In this document: piece after piece, positions 25,560 to 38,326 of the stretch
How positions within the stretch are numbered: position 1 is the stretch's first letter
How the letters are laid out: each line of letters begins with the position of its first letter
Assembly (NCBI GenBank): GCA_004352715.1
Contig: SCFE01000023.1
Location: 809,787-873,786 of the forward strand
From: Hofstenia miamia
Lineage: Eukaryota > Xenacoelomorpha > Acoela
Reading direction: 5' to 3'
DNA length: 64,000 nt
Notes under the pieces: generated by a model
What the model was told of the DNA's origin: nothing
Seen by the model: the letters and a program-made list of their open reading frames with translations, nothing else
Database searches by the model: none
Program-made: the position numbers and the translations under genes

Positions 25560-28500
25560 AACAACCATGAATCGCTGCGATATCAAATTGAAGAACACAT
25601 ATCCATTGAACATGCTTTTTCAAATACATTTCTAAAAAATCATAGTGTGTACTCTTTCTAGTATCTCATCTAGTATGCTAAAAACTATTCAGTCTAGAAT
25701 GAGTTAAAAGTTCTTTGATTTGAGTTGTAGTTGACATCAAATTAATTAATTTGATGCGAATTTTTACATCAATTGACTTCAATTAATTTGTTAGGCCATA
25801 GACGTTTTTGGTCTGGTGTTTAGAGGGTTAAAGAAATCAGAATATGAAAAGATCACGATATCCTTTTTCTGTAAACAAATATTTCAACCGGCATTTATAT
25901 ACAGGAGATGTATTATTTTTAGAAATTTATTTTTATAAAATGTTTGTGATTCTCTTCATGTTAATATCAAATCAACTGCATGCATAAGTAGTTTGATTAG
26001 TAGAAATTAGTATAAAGTATAATAGAAATTAATGTTGCTAAAATTTGTAATGCTATATCTACAGTAAATTCTAGATTGAAACAAGTGAGTTGTCAATAAT
26101 ACTTTTTATGGTACACTGTATACTTGGCGCATTTTCGTGTATTTTTCTCTTTACTTATATATTAATTTATACAAATGCTTCCCAATTATATAAATAATGG
26201 TATATTAGTACATCACAGAAAAGCATTTCTCGGTACGCCCAAACTCTCAGAAATCTATAAGATCTCTGAAATTATGTTCAATTCTCTTAAATAACACTAA
26301 TGCATCGTTTATTTTGTACAATTCGTCCAAAACTAAATACATTTCTTGATTTATTCTAGTATTTGACACCCTGTAGAACTTGCTGATTGTAATAACACCA
26401 TAATCAAGACAATATGTATGATTATAATTCGAATGAAAGCAAATGTAAGTTAAAATGGAGTGGGATTAGAATCACATAAAAAGAAATGCATGAAATTGCT
26501 AAAATTAACCAAAATTTTTGGGCTTTAGAAATGACAGGTTGAATATATTTTGTATAAAAAGTAACCCCATACCATCTTATATAACCGAAAATATTAAAAT
26601 ATTTGTCAAATATAAGAAATCTATAATTGAAATACAAAATGAGTAATATATTAAAAAATGTATAACATAAAAAAGGATGCTATATATATTGTTTATGATA
26701 TGATTCTCTGATCAAATTTTAAAAAATGCAAAAGGGAAAATTTCAAAACAGTATAATTCAGTATACCGTATAAATTTATAAATTTATATAAATATTCATA
26801 AAACAAAAGTCCAATGAAAGTTGCTGACATTAGGTAAACATGAAAAAGGCACTGAAAACAGCAAATTCATTTGGGAAAGCTTTTCTCAGTAGTAGATTAG
26901 CATTAAACATATTTCACTGTTTTTGTTAAAGTAATAAAATTCCAGTCAAATATTTAGTAAATATGAAACAAAATTGCCTTTCAGCACACATATGAATATT
27001 TAGGAATATAAATGTTTTCTCTAACACATTTATAAAGCTAGAATAACTTTGCTAAAGAGCATATTAAGTCACTTAAAAATAGCTTTTTAAAACTGCAATG
27101 CCATCCATCTCAATGAAATACCCGCCACAATCAATAAGAAACCCTTGAAATAGCTAATGAATATAATGTGCAATTTCGAATTGGTTTTTGTATTTCTACC
27201 GCTTTATAAAATCAAATATGTTTTGAATACTTGGTTCCATTCGCAATGAAGTCAAACTGCAAATATTGCATACAGTTGTATTGCTTTAAAATATACTGAA
27301 ACTAAAGAAAAATAATCCACGTCAGAACAAAACTATCTCAATAACCTATCGTGAGCAATACAATTTGCGAAGCCCCTTAAACTAACTTTGACAGGGTAAT
27401 TCATGCAAATGTTCAGAAGGCCATGAAACATTGATTGCATTAATGAATAGGGTTTCTAATCGATGTGCTGTCATTTAGATTATAGATCTACATAAAGATT
27501 GAAATGCTGTTTTATGCAAAGACATAATTTCATTAATCGATAGTCGTAATGAACTAGATTTCTGACACATATATATATGATTATTTGATTGGCCTAGCTA
27601 TTTCTCTAGAGAATTATGAACTGGTATTTCGAATTTGCAGTTAGGTATGTTCGAATCCTTTGAGAAATGACATGTAATAATTGCATATTGGTTTATGGTC
27701 ACTGCATTACAAATAGCCTGCTAAATTTTAAGTTCAATAAAATATAGTTTTCTATGAAAAATATTAACTTTCTGATAATATTTTTATACTAGTTCAAGAT
27801 CAACAGACTATAGTTTAGGTCTCTTTGACTTTTTATTAAATTTCTTGAACATCTTTGTTCTAATAGAGGTGCTTTGATTTTACTAGGACTAGTTCAAAAT
27901 ATGTAATGGTTTCTGAACGGGGCTCTGAAGGTTTGCCTTCAGAATACAAAATATTTTAGAGTAATTGTTCCCATGAGTGTTTACCTGCATCTGAACATTA
28001 AGTATGACAAGAATTTGAATGTTTTTTACAAACATATGATTTCTCATTTAATTGTTAACACAAGTCTTTATCTTTCTATAAGCACTCAAATACCTATAGA
28101 TCCGTCCATATTAAAGTCTTGAAAATATTTCTTAGCAGACCTGGATGAAGCATCTTAAAAATGAGGACAAAACGGTGTGTTACTGTAAAGTAATGCTAGT
28201 ATAAATAGGCTTAAATACTTATCTGTAAAATTCATATTAGGGTATATTGACTAATAGTTTTCAACATTAAAAGAAAGATTCTTAGAACTTACACTTGTTA
28301 AATATTGATACAAGTAAGCAGACAATTAAAAAAAACATGTCTGCCAACAATATAGGCTTCATGAATGGAAGATGGTAGATAGTAAAAAGTTCAGTGTAAT
28401 TACTAAATAAAGAGATTGTAACATTTACCAAACAAAGAATAATATTATGTTTGTGTTAACTGTAAGTGCATTTAGCAGTTTTTACCTCTAATGTTAAAAT

Positions 28501-30120
28501 TAAATTAAAATGTCTAAAACTTTTAATTGGCATATAAGATATTTCAAATTAAATACTCATAAATTAATTTTAAATGTATCATTACATAGAATGAAATATC
28601 TGGTTTGCTGTCATCATGACCGAATCAAAAAAGTCATTATTTTTGGTTATATAATTGACAAGCAAGCAATGTGAATAAGTATAACGCATAAATGCTAAAA
28701 CTTAATAAAATCGTTTGAATCCGTTAATTGACATAAATCCGGGCAAATAATTCTCTCTTAGAAAATAAATTAACATAAAGTCAATCGTCTGGAACGAAAT
28801 GGAAGACTGACACTTTGACGTATTAATGACAATTCTGATTAAACAAATTCTAGATCATTAATTTCACTGAGTTTTTCCTCATCACTTGAACGAAGTAGTT
28901 ATAATGACATATTTATGAGATTAATTCTTCTTTCTAGTGAAAGTAAGACATTTTCAAACTTTGTAAAATAATTATTAAGATGTCAGAAATATTGACTGCT
29001 TTCAAATTGTGAATATGACCTAAAAGCTTCGAAAATTAAGTCTTTCAATAACGGAGACCTTGATGAATTAAAATGCATTAGCTTCCAAAAAGAATCGATA
29101 TATTTGAGATATAAATTATAACATAGATATACATGTGCATGCAAAAGCTGAACGAATGTTCAAAGGTTTGGATAAGAAAGTACATATACCAACCAGTTCC
29201 AATTCTACAGAAGCCAGAGCATAGATGAAGAAAGTTTCTTAAATGCATATTTTTAGCAAATTTACTACATAAAAATTCAATTAAAGTTAAATTTTTTTGA
29301 AAAACGAGCGCAGAGGACATTTTCTGAACTGACTTCCTGTTCAGAATATATACCCATTCTAAAGAAAATTAATTGTTAAATATTTTAAGGACTGGTTGAA
29401 AGTCCTGTTTTGCGGGCATTACCGAGCCTGAAGTGCGAGTGCCAGGCATCCGACATCCAAATCAATGTGCTTGGTATGCTTTCGCAATAATTCCGGGTAC
29501 AGGCTGTAAATCGGAGAAAACATTTTCCCCAACCCAAGCAAAATTTTAATTAATAAATTTCTAGCCAACCCAACCCAAACTGCATTGAGTTCTCAATGCA
29601 CCCGACCCTAGAAAAAGTTGTTTCAAAACGTGACCCAAACATGAACCATCTAAAATATCAATACTAATGAAGGGTTTTGATTCAAAACAATTACTCATAA
29701 GCACGTTTGGAAAAAAACATATAAAGTGTTAAAGTGTATTAACGCTTTAACGAACATGGTGTAAAAAACTACCTTATAATGCGAATTGCTCAGTGAAATT
29801 TTATTACATATGTTTCAGATTTTAGGAGAGCTGCACATGGAATGCCTTGTATCTTTCTATTATTTGACTTGATTTTTCAAACTGTCGTATTTGCAGGAAA
29901 ACCGGTCACGTTAAGTACAACTGGGGTAAAAATGTACCCCAGGATATGTTAAACTCATAAATACTTATTTATAAATTTACTGACTATGTACAATTAAATG
30001 TAAACAAACCACAGATCAGTTTATAAAACTGTTTAGTGATGCCATTTTGGTTATTGTATTTCTAAACAAATTTCGAAATTTTTTACACATTTGAAAAAAA
30101 AATAAAAAAATATTTATATA
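25560..30120. other. gene-free stretch
   Basis: About 4.5 kb of AT-rich DNA without a recognisable gene. The short frames at 26422-26637 and 29078-29320 (minus) lack domains. A slightly CG-richer patch at 29400-29640 has repeated CCAACCCAA-type words and may be the remains of a small DNA transposon, but no ends were found. Confidence 0.6.
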
Positions 30121-30121
30121 G

Positions 30122-30262
30122 TATACTTAGCGCGAGCATAAAATAATATATAATGAAATATTTTATACTTACCGCGAATATGTATACTTAGCGCGAATAA
30201 GAATATTGAAAATACCTAGCGAAAATATAAATATGAGTTTTAAATACTTAACGAAAATATAA
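30122..30262. repeat. degenerate tandem repeat, ~17-20-bp unit
   Basis: Five diverged copies of a unit close to ATACTTAGCGCGAATA occur at about 30124, 30165, 30184, 30211 and 30244, with irregular spacing. Confidence 0.6.
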
Positions 30263-30283
30263 ACATATATATATATATATATA

Positions 30284-30961
30284 GTTGGCTGCAAAAAAAA
30301 TGAGACTGATCACCTATTTTTTCACGGTTTGTGGAAACGCATTGAGACGTTTTAGAGGAAAACTATAAAAATAAAAGACAACGAGAATTTTGTGAACTTT
30401 AAAATGGTCACACAAAAAAGTTAATTAATTAAACTGGTACTTCGTAATTATTTGAAAACACTTACCAAATAAATTGTTTTGCTTTGCAAAGTTTCTACTT
30501 GATTTCTTCGGAATGGAAACGTTGAAATAGCTTGAAAATGCCTTTGCGACATCGCAAATTTCTCGATCAACTTATTTTCGAAAGCTGAAAAAAATTCGAC
30601 AAGGAGAATCTCTCAAAAGAAGAAAAGGAAGTGGACGCCCTCGAAAAATTATTGGAAAATTCATTCAGAAAACAGTCGCAATTGATCTCAAAAATCCCTA
30701 TATTTCTGGGAAAAAATTGCAAACCGACTTCAAACTGAAGCCGACATCTCTGTGCATGAAACCACAGTTCAGAGAACACTGAAAAAAAGTGGAGTTACAA
30801 AAATTGGCAGAAAAAATCGACTTCTGATTACAAAAAGAACATCAAGAAAAAAGATTAAATTTCGTGAAAGATTGGAAAGACTACACCTTTGAAGATGTTT
30901 GGATAACTGATGAGTGCGTATTTCAACTGCACAGAAACAAAGTACAAGTGTGGTCGTCAAA
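30284..30961 (+). mobile_element. Tc1-like transposon, left part (runs into gap)
   Basis: It begins GTTGGCTGCAAAAAAAATGA directly after a TA (30282-30283) at the end of a (TA)n tract. About 250 bp of leader precede a plus-strand transposase. The element enters the N gap at 30962, so its right end is not seen. Confidence 0.65.
30537..30961 (+). pseudogene. Tc1-like transposase, N-terminal and first catalytic region
   Basis: The reading starts at ATG 30537. It gives a DNA-binding region with a KRRKGSGRPRKI AT-hook-like linker typical of Tc1 transposases, then a second helix-turn-helix (DISVHETTVQRTLKKSG), then DVWITDECVFQLHRNK, which contains the first catalytic Asp of the DDE triad. These parts lie in at least three frames and there is a TGA at 30588, so the copy is dead. 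The remaining catalytic motifs would be in the gap. Confidence 0.75.
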
Positions 30962-31814
30962 NNNNNNNNNNNNNNNNNNNNNNNNNNNNNNNNNNNNNNN
31001 NNNNNNNNNNNNNNNNNNNNNNNNNNNNNNNNNNNNNNNNNNNNNNNNNNNNNNNNNNNNNNNNNNNNNNNNNNNNNNNNNNNNNNNNNNNNNNNNNNNN
31101 NNNNNNNNNNNNNNNNNNNNNNNNNNNNNNNNNNNNNNNNNNNNNNNNNNNNNNNNNNNNNNNNNNNNNNNNNNNNNNNNNNNNNNNNNNNNNNNNNNNN
31201 NNNNNNNNNNNNNNNNNNNNNNNNNNNNNNNNNNNNNNNNNNNNNNNNNNNNNNNNNNNNNNNNNNNNNNNNNNNNNNNNNNNNNNNNNNNNNNNNNNNN
31301 NNNNNNNNNNNNNNNNNNNNNNNNNNNNNNNNNNNNNNNNNNNNNNNNNNNNNNNNNNNNNNNNNNNNNNNNNNNNNNNNNNNNNNNNNNNNNNNNNNNN
31401 NNNNNNNNNNNNNNNNNNNNNNNNNNNNNNNNNNNNNNNNNNNNNNNNNNNNNNNNNNNNNNNNNNNNNNNNNNNNNNNNNNNNNNNNNNNNNNNNNNNN
31501 NNNNNNNNNNNNNNNNNNNNNNNNNNNNNNNNNNNNNNNNNNNNNNNNNNNNNNNNNNNNNNNNNNNNNNNNNNNNNNNNNNNNNNNNNNNNNNNNNNNN
31601 NNNNNNNNNNNNNNNNNNNNNNNNNNNNNNNNNNNNNNNNNNNNNNNNNNNNNNNNNNNNNNNNNNNNNNNNNNNNNNNNNNNNNNNNNNNNNNNNNNNN
31701 NNNNNNNNNNNNNNNNNNNNNNNNNNNNNNNNNNNNNNNNNNNNNNNNNNNNNNNNNNNNNNNNNNNNNNNNNNNNNNNNNNNNNNNNNNNNNNNNNNNN
31801 NNNNNNNNNNNNNN
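30962..31814. other. assembly gap (853 N)
   Basis: A run of N between a Tc1-like transposase and a (TA)n tract (31815-31838). Confidence 1.
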
Positions 31815-31839
31815 TATATATATATATATATATATACGC

Positions 31840-34800
31840 AGCCACATAATTTCAGACAACTTCTTCACAGCATAACCTTAGCTCGATCTTTAATGAAAAA
31901 TAGCATATGCACGACTAATTTGTAAAGCAATGATGTCTGTGATTAGCAGCGTCTTCTCAATGAATCACGGGATGAGCACTCTAGCATCCTTGGATTTCAA
32001 GATAACTACATGATTGTGTCAAGAGCAATGATTTTTTATCTACATTGCAATAGAGCCTCGTATTGTACAATAACTATATATTCGATCAAGCGGTGCGTGA
32101 TCCAACTCTTGCGGGGAATTGCTCTTGTTGGCCATTTGCAATGTTCAGCAACCTACTAGTTGTTGTTTTATTTCTTAATTTGAATCTAAATTAGACTAAT
32201 AGTGTGATACATAAGCTTCGAATTTTTCTGCTTAAACTTGTTGCTTTGCAGCAATGTAGAAAGCCTCGATCTATCAGGACTAGAAGCACAAAACTTTGCC
32301 ATATCTGCCTCAGAAGTGAGAATTAGAAAACCCAATGAGGCAGCGGAAAATTTTGTTAAAATGATAATTATTATTCTTTCTAATGAAAAAAAACAATAGG
32401 TCAAATTGAACGGAGATAAATATCAATATACTTAAGTTGTACTCTTCTATATGCTTTTGGTTGCTATGTAGAAAATGTTTAATATTTTTTTCATTTAAAG
32501 AAGCAAAAATACTATTTAACAATGCTTGGTTAAAAAGTTACCCCAGTGGTCGTAAATTTAATTTTTTCTTTTGGTCGTTAGAGGGTTAAATAGCAAAAAA
32601 TAGATTAATGTCAGAGCTTATGTCTAAAATATGACATGTGATAGAACAATTTTACTATGAGTTTTGAAATATATATATATATATATATATATATCTCTAA
32701 AGAATTGGGTGGGGCACATATTTGGAAGTTAATACAAAGAACCGGTACGTATTTTGCAATAAATTTAAATGTAATAATTGCTCACTCTGGTTTATTCAAT
32801 TTTTTTGTACTATTTGCAATACATAGACATAAAACATATAGGCTTGTTTAATGACAGAATCAATTTTTTACATTGAAAAAGAGCATGATAAAGATTTAGT
32901 AGTAACATAATATAGGTTTAATTGTGAATGCGATTTATATTTTGTATGCATTTTATTTATTTCTTAATGGATGGTCGGTGGACCAGCTGTCCACTCCCGT
33001 TCTGCCAAATCCACAGCGTAGGTGATCATCGGCCACTAGAAGATAATCAAGGGCAGGTACTAGTTGAAAGCTAAATTTAGTTATATGTTTTCGACTTTGA
33101 CTCGTTGTTATTTTATGAGTTCGGAAGTTTAAATACCTTGAACTAAATCAAGGCAAATTTATTTTTTTCCTCATTATCATATTACTCATTATCATATTAC
33201 TATTTTCAAAATGAAACAATTATTATTTGTCTTAGCATAAAAGTGACCTTTAGATGCTTAGCAACTGCGTATATAGCTTTTGAGCTCTGCTATGGAAGTA
33301 ATGAAAACAATTTAAATTCATAAATCATAACCCAAGAGTAAAAATCCTCACAGGGTTTCGATAAAATATTTTTTGATTAATATAGTTATTCTAAGGATAA
33401 ATTGCAATATTGTTGAAGTTTATGCTGTATAACAAATTGATGCAATCCGAAACTCTTCTATAATCAAACATTCTATAGTGAATTGTATATGCTCTTGTAA
33501 TATAATTATGTACTGTCAGAAGATTTCGCCATTACATTTTCTTTACAATTTCAAATCTTGATTTGATGCAGTTGCGTCAGAGCAATTAAACAAATTACAC
33601 ATTTTTCATTACATATATTATAATTATTTTTTCTTTCTCAGAACTAAAACCAATTAAATTTGTCATGTTATAAGAGCAGAGGCAAAGTATTTCAATTCGT
33701 TACTTTGAAATTGTTGAATGCGTTAAGTTCAAACAGCTATTTCGATAATTTCAAAATCAGAATTGTTTTTGTGCAACTTTCAACTTTTATTAACAAAGGT
33801 GATTAAATAAAGATTCGGAGATGAAGTTCACGGCTAATTTATGACAATAATAAATATTACGTATTAATGTATTATGCCAGATAAGGGATTTTCTTAGTAT
33901 TATTTTACATGTGAAATATTGATTGACATACCATATAGATTCAATCTACCTTGAAAGGATTTCATGCCACAGGTATTTTTAATGTTAAAATTAATATTTT
34001 ATTTAATATCGATAGATTTACATTGCTCATTGCGATTTTAATTTTGATAACAAACAACGTAGTCATTAAATAAATGGATGGTCCTTTNNNNNNNNNNNNN
34101 NNNNNNNNGGTATTTTTAATGTTAAAATTAATATTTTATTTAATATCGATAGATTTACATTGCTCATTGCGATTTTAATTTTGATAACAAACAACGTAGT
34201 CATTAAATAAATGGATGGTCCTTTCTGTGAAACTTGGCTGCTATAGTGCCCTTTGTCAATGTTTTCCAAAAACCTTTATTAGTCTATTGCTTTTCAAATA
34301 TTTTATGGAAATATAAATCAAAATGATTTTTTTAAAGTGAAATAGTGCTTATTGACTTATTAAATTGTTAGATCAAGATGCCATGTTTATTATCAATCAA
34401 ATCGTAATAGCTCAAGTGAGTTTATCTGAATTAACAATGACATTTACATTAAATGTTTCTTCGTGAATAATCTCTTATCTCATAAAAAATTAGTCTAGAT
34501 GTCTGAACCAACTCTAAAATAATGGCATTTATTAGACCTAACCTTTCAGTGAATGTTGCAAACTTTTAAAAATTTAATGAAATTAATTTGTGCTTAACAC
34601 ATTTGAACTATACCAAAATCTATAATGTTTCAACTCTATGTTATAAAGAAATAGTAGCCGCATGTACTGCATTTTCTTATCCCAACTTTGATTGCAAATT
34701 TAGAAGTGTGATTGACAGTAATACTTTCACTAAAGTTACAAAGAGAAATATATAATTACCAAAAAATTATTAACTTATTTCTAGATAGTATTTGAATAAA

Positions 34801-36630
34801 TTTAAATGGATATATACGCAAAGTGTATTAGTAGACTTTTTGCATTACGCCATCTATCGAAACAATCACAGTAATTTAAAAACATCTTCTGTTGACGGAA
34901 TGAGTACAAAATCCGCTTAAGCAAAATAAGGTTAATTGCAATTCGCTTAACTAGTTTTACACATAAGTAAACAAAGTATAATTGATAATAATAAAATTGG
35001 GTTTACTCTAGTTTAATTTTCTTAATGGCTCCAAAATGATTAAGTACATCAAACAGGTTTTCCCCAAGAAATAATTATCGGGAAAGCGCGGTTTGCAAAG
35101 AAATCGACGTTTGTTACATCAATATGATTTTCTTAAATTATTTGCGTGCATTTTTTCATTTATGTCATTCAACTAAAATATTGCACATTCTAAAATGAAA
35201 GATTCGTGTGTTTGTTGAAGATGCATCAAGTTGCTAGTACTATATATACGTCTCAAATATACCAAAAATAATAATAATACCTTTGATACGCTAAGTTATG
35301 CCAAGTCCAAGTCTTCGTTTTACTCCCTCATTTTGGAGTAGAAGAAATTCTTTGCAAATCTCACTAATATTTCTCTGAAAAATTTATGTTAAGAGTGTAT
35401 GCAAATAGTAAATATGAGATTCATTCATTATAATTAGATTTTTAATTTTATTTAGACATTTATCGAAGTATGAGGGTCTAGCCAATAATGTAATAATTTT
35501 TTTAAGAAATATGCGCCTCTTTTATATCTAATGATGACATGGTGATAAAGCTGCCAAAATTTCTGAATTCGTCTCGATATACATATGCTCTGAAGATCTC
35601 ATTCAAAATTTAGATAATAGGAATTAAATATTTAATAAATTTACTTCCTTACACTTAGAGATCTAAATGCAAAGGGTATCGCAGAATTTCCATTTTTCCT
35701 TTTATCAAACTCTCCATCCTTTTGTTAACATGCCCTCGCACCACATTTCTGATCACTAAATATAAGGTTTATTATTTTTAATTTTCATCAAATAGTAATA
35801 ATCAAAGAATAGTGTAAAATGATAATGTTTCTTAGAATGGATAACCACTATATTCTTTAGCTATTGCACACAGACTATCTAAACCCTAACATAGCAGGTG
35901 TAACCCTATGCAACAGATTTTCCTCTTGATCTTCAAAAACTTTTAATTAAAATAAGCTTTTGGTATGTTACGATACTATCTGTATCAAAATGTGAGATGT
36001 TAATGATGGTAGAGTGATTGCCTTCGTACCTCATATACTTCAATTCTTCTGACAAGGACAACTAGTATTATATTTGTCCTTGGTTCTGAATATGATTGAA
36101 TTTGCTGTTGCTCATTATTCAAAATCAAATGCTAATAGTAAAATTATAATAAAACTAGTCCAGCTTAACATCAACTAAAAATTTAATCGAAATCCTCTCA
36201 ACCAAACTAGTGATAACCTCCTTAAATTATTAATGGTTGGAAAATACCCACCCAAGTCCAGTTTAATATACATGTATTAATGCCGTCTAATTCATTCTCG
36301 ATATCTTAACAAACGGTATGCTATTTCAGATAAAGCAATGTGCATGAAAAAGGGGTTAAATAGTTAATGCGAATATTGTTACCATTAGGATGTCTAACAT
36401 GGTCAATTAAGCTTATAAGGAATATTTCTAATTGATTTAGAAAATGGTGCATGATTGAATTAGTGCATTTTTGTTGAATCTTATGCAGCTCATTTCAGCT
36501 TCAATCAATAGTATTTACAATTTTATACATTATAAGGTGAATACAGTAAAGACAATGCTGCTTAATATGAGATTATGATTAATATGAGAATGAGATTACA
36601 TACAATAACTTAATTATAGCGATATTGAAA
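31840..36630. other. gene-free stretch
   Basis: AT-rich DNA with a (TA)n tract at ~32669-32694 and a CG-richer patch at ~32960-33060 with no recognisable content. I see no gene except the gap-flanking duplication listed separately. Confidence 0.6.
33972..34224. repeat. 116-bp exact duplication around a 21-N gap
   Basis: Bases 33972-34087 are repeated exactly as 34109-34224, with 21 N at 34088-34108. This is the usual signature of two contigs that overlap but were scaffolded without merging. Confidence 0.95.
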
Positions 36631-36633
36631 CTA

Positions 36634-37744
36634 CATTAATCACGAAAAGTTTCGGCAAAAAATTTGTCCGAAAGTTTTTCACCGAAATTTTTCAAAATTA
36701 CATGTTGCCTGAAACTTTTTAGTGCCAAAACTTTTAGAAACGTGTTTTTCATAAAAGATGAAAAAATATTTATAATAAATACAAATAACATTAGACTCAT
36801 CATCAACGAGAAAATCTTCCACCTCTTCATCTTCTAAGACAGCTTGAGCCTGACTTTCATCAAGTTCATTTATGTCCGATCCCTGCATGTAGTCACCATT
36901 GCTTATATGATAATTTGTATTTTAATATATTTGAATCTATCTAAATTGCGAGGATGGCAAGGCCTGTGAAAATAGGTATCGCCTTGGTAAAAACATATAT
37001 TTTTGTTTGTTTTGGTGACATGTTGCAGTTTTCAATCCAGATCTCCATTAAGAAAAGTCGAAGCTGACTTTAACACCATTTTTAATTTTTTTCTTAGAGG
37101 GGCATATCAAGTATTTGTAAAGAAGCAATTCCTTCAATGGACCGAAATGAGCAAGTCGGGTCAGCTCTACATATCATTCGGGTAGGGTTGTGTCGGGTCC
37201 AAGAAGTTTGATTCGTTTCCAGACCTGTTTAGGATTGTATGATCATCAGAGAAACTCTCTTGATACGATAATAAAGTGATTCGAAATAGCAATAATTAAA
37301 GAAGCATTGATTATAGAGTTACCCTCTGAAGATCCTATTGCGATTGTCTTCAACTGTGAACTATTGACAACGTAATACAGTACATTTTTACTATTAGTTT
37401 TCTATTGTTGTTTACAATTTTATGCTGTTGGTTTTATTCAGCTTTTTTTATTTATACTCATTTTTTTCTATTTATAAACTTAACACATTTGCTTATAATT
37501 TAAATTCTTCTTTTATATGCCAATCCTTCCGCTCACATTTAAATTTTCGCGAAAAATTTCAAAAAAATTAAACCGAGAGGTATGAAAAAATAGTGCATTG
37601 GTGTACTAATGACTATATTCAATTGATTTTTCAAAAATGTAAAATTTTACAACTTTGTACGAAATTTTCAAAATCCGTCCGAAACTTTTTTTGCCGAAGT
37701 TTTTTGTCCGAAACTTTGTTCGCTGAAACTTTTCGTAATTAATG
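36634..37744. mobile_element. terminal-inverted-repeat element with TA target site
   Basis: The left end (CATTAATCACGAAAAGTTTC) is mirrored at the right end (complement CATTAATTACGAAAAGTTTC), each flanked by TA (36632-36633 and 37745-37746). The inverted ends extend inward for roughly 80 bp as diverged arrays of AAGTTTCGG-type words. The interior carries an acidic minus-strand frame (from 36888, ELDESQAQAVLEDEEVEDFL) with no recognised domain, and a fragment similar to the MITE at 42363-42549 (36946-37000). The TA duplication suggests the Tc1/mariner superfamily. Confidence 0.6.
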
Positions 37745-38263
37745 TATGTATGTTGCTTGCTATTTTGCGATTTGAAGTAAAAATAGGAGAAATCTAAATC
37801 TACGATTTCAAAAAAATTTTTTGTTAGTGCCAGTTCGAATAGCGTCCCCGAATCGTTTAACCCGATTAAGTCATATTTATAACTTAGAAGAAATTGATGC
37901 ATTTAAAACCTAAGCTAGTCTTCATTGGACTGAAATAAATTATCAAATATCAAAAATAAGATGATTTGAAATGTGTGTTGATCATTAATTGAGGAAATAC
38001 AGTGGCGTGCATTCTTTGTATGGTACTTTAATTCCCAGTAAAGTAAGTTTATAATTTAGTTTTACCCAAAATATTTTTTTAATTAAACCCCTCTTCTTGG
38101 CTTTCAATTGTAAGCGCATTAATGTAGCCTATATTCCTATATGCGCAGAGTTTATGATTCATGCACAATCATGTACCACAGTAAAGTGCATTTAATTGAA
38201 ACGATCGCCTTGCCAATTTCAACATCATTTATATTTAAGCATATCAAATAACAGTTTTACACA

Positions 38264-38326
38264 ATGGTGTTTGGAAAATCTAAAGAACCAGAAGTTTCCA
38301 AGTACTCTGAGGATAAAACAATTCGT
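38264..38326 (+). CDS. SNAP25: SNAP-25 homologue exon 1
   Basis: Encodes residues 1-21. The ATG at 38264 is the only in-frame start before the CGT|GTAAGT donor. Phase 0 at the exit. Confidence 0.8.
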
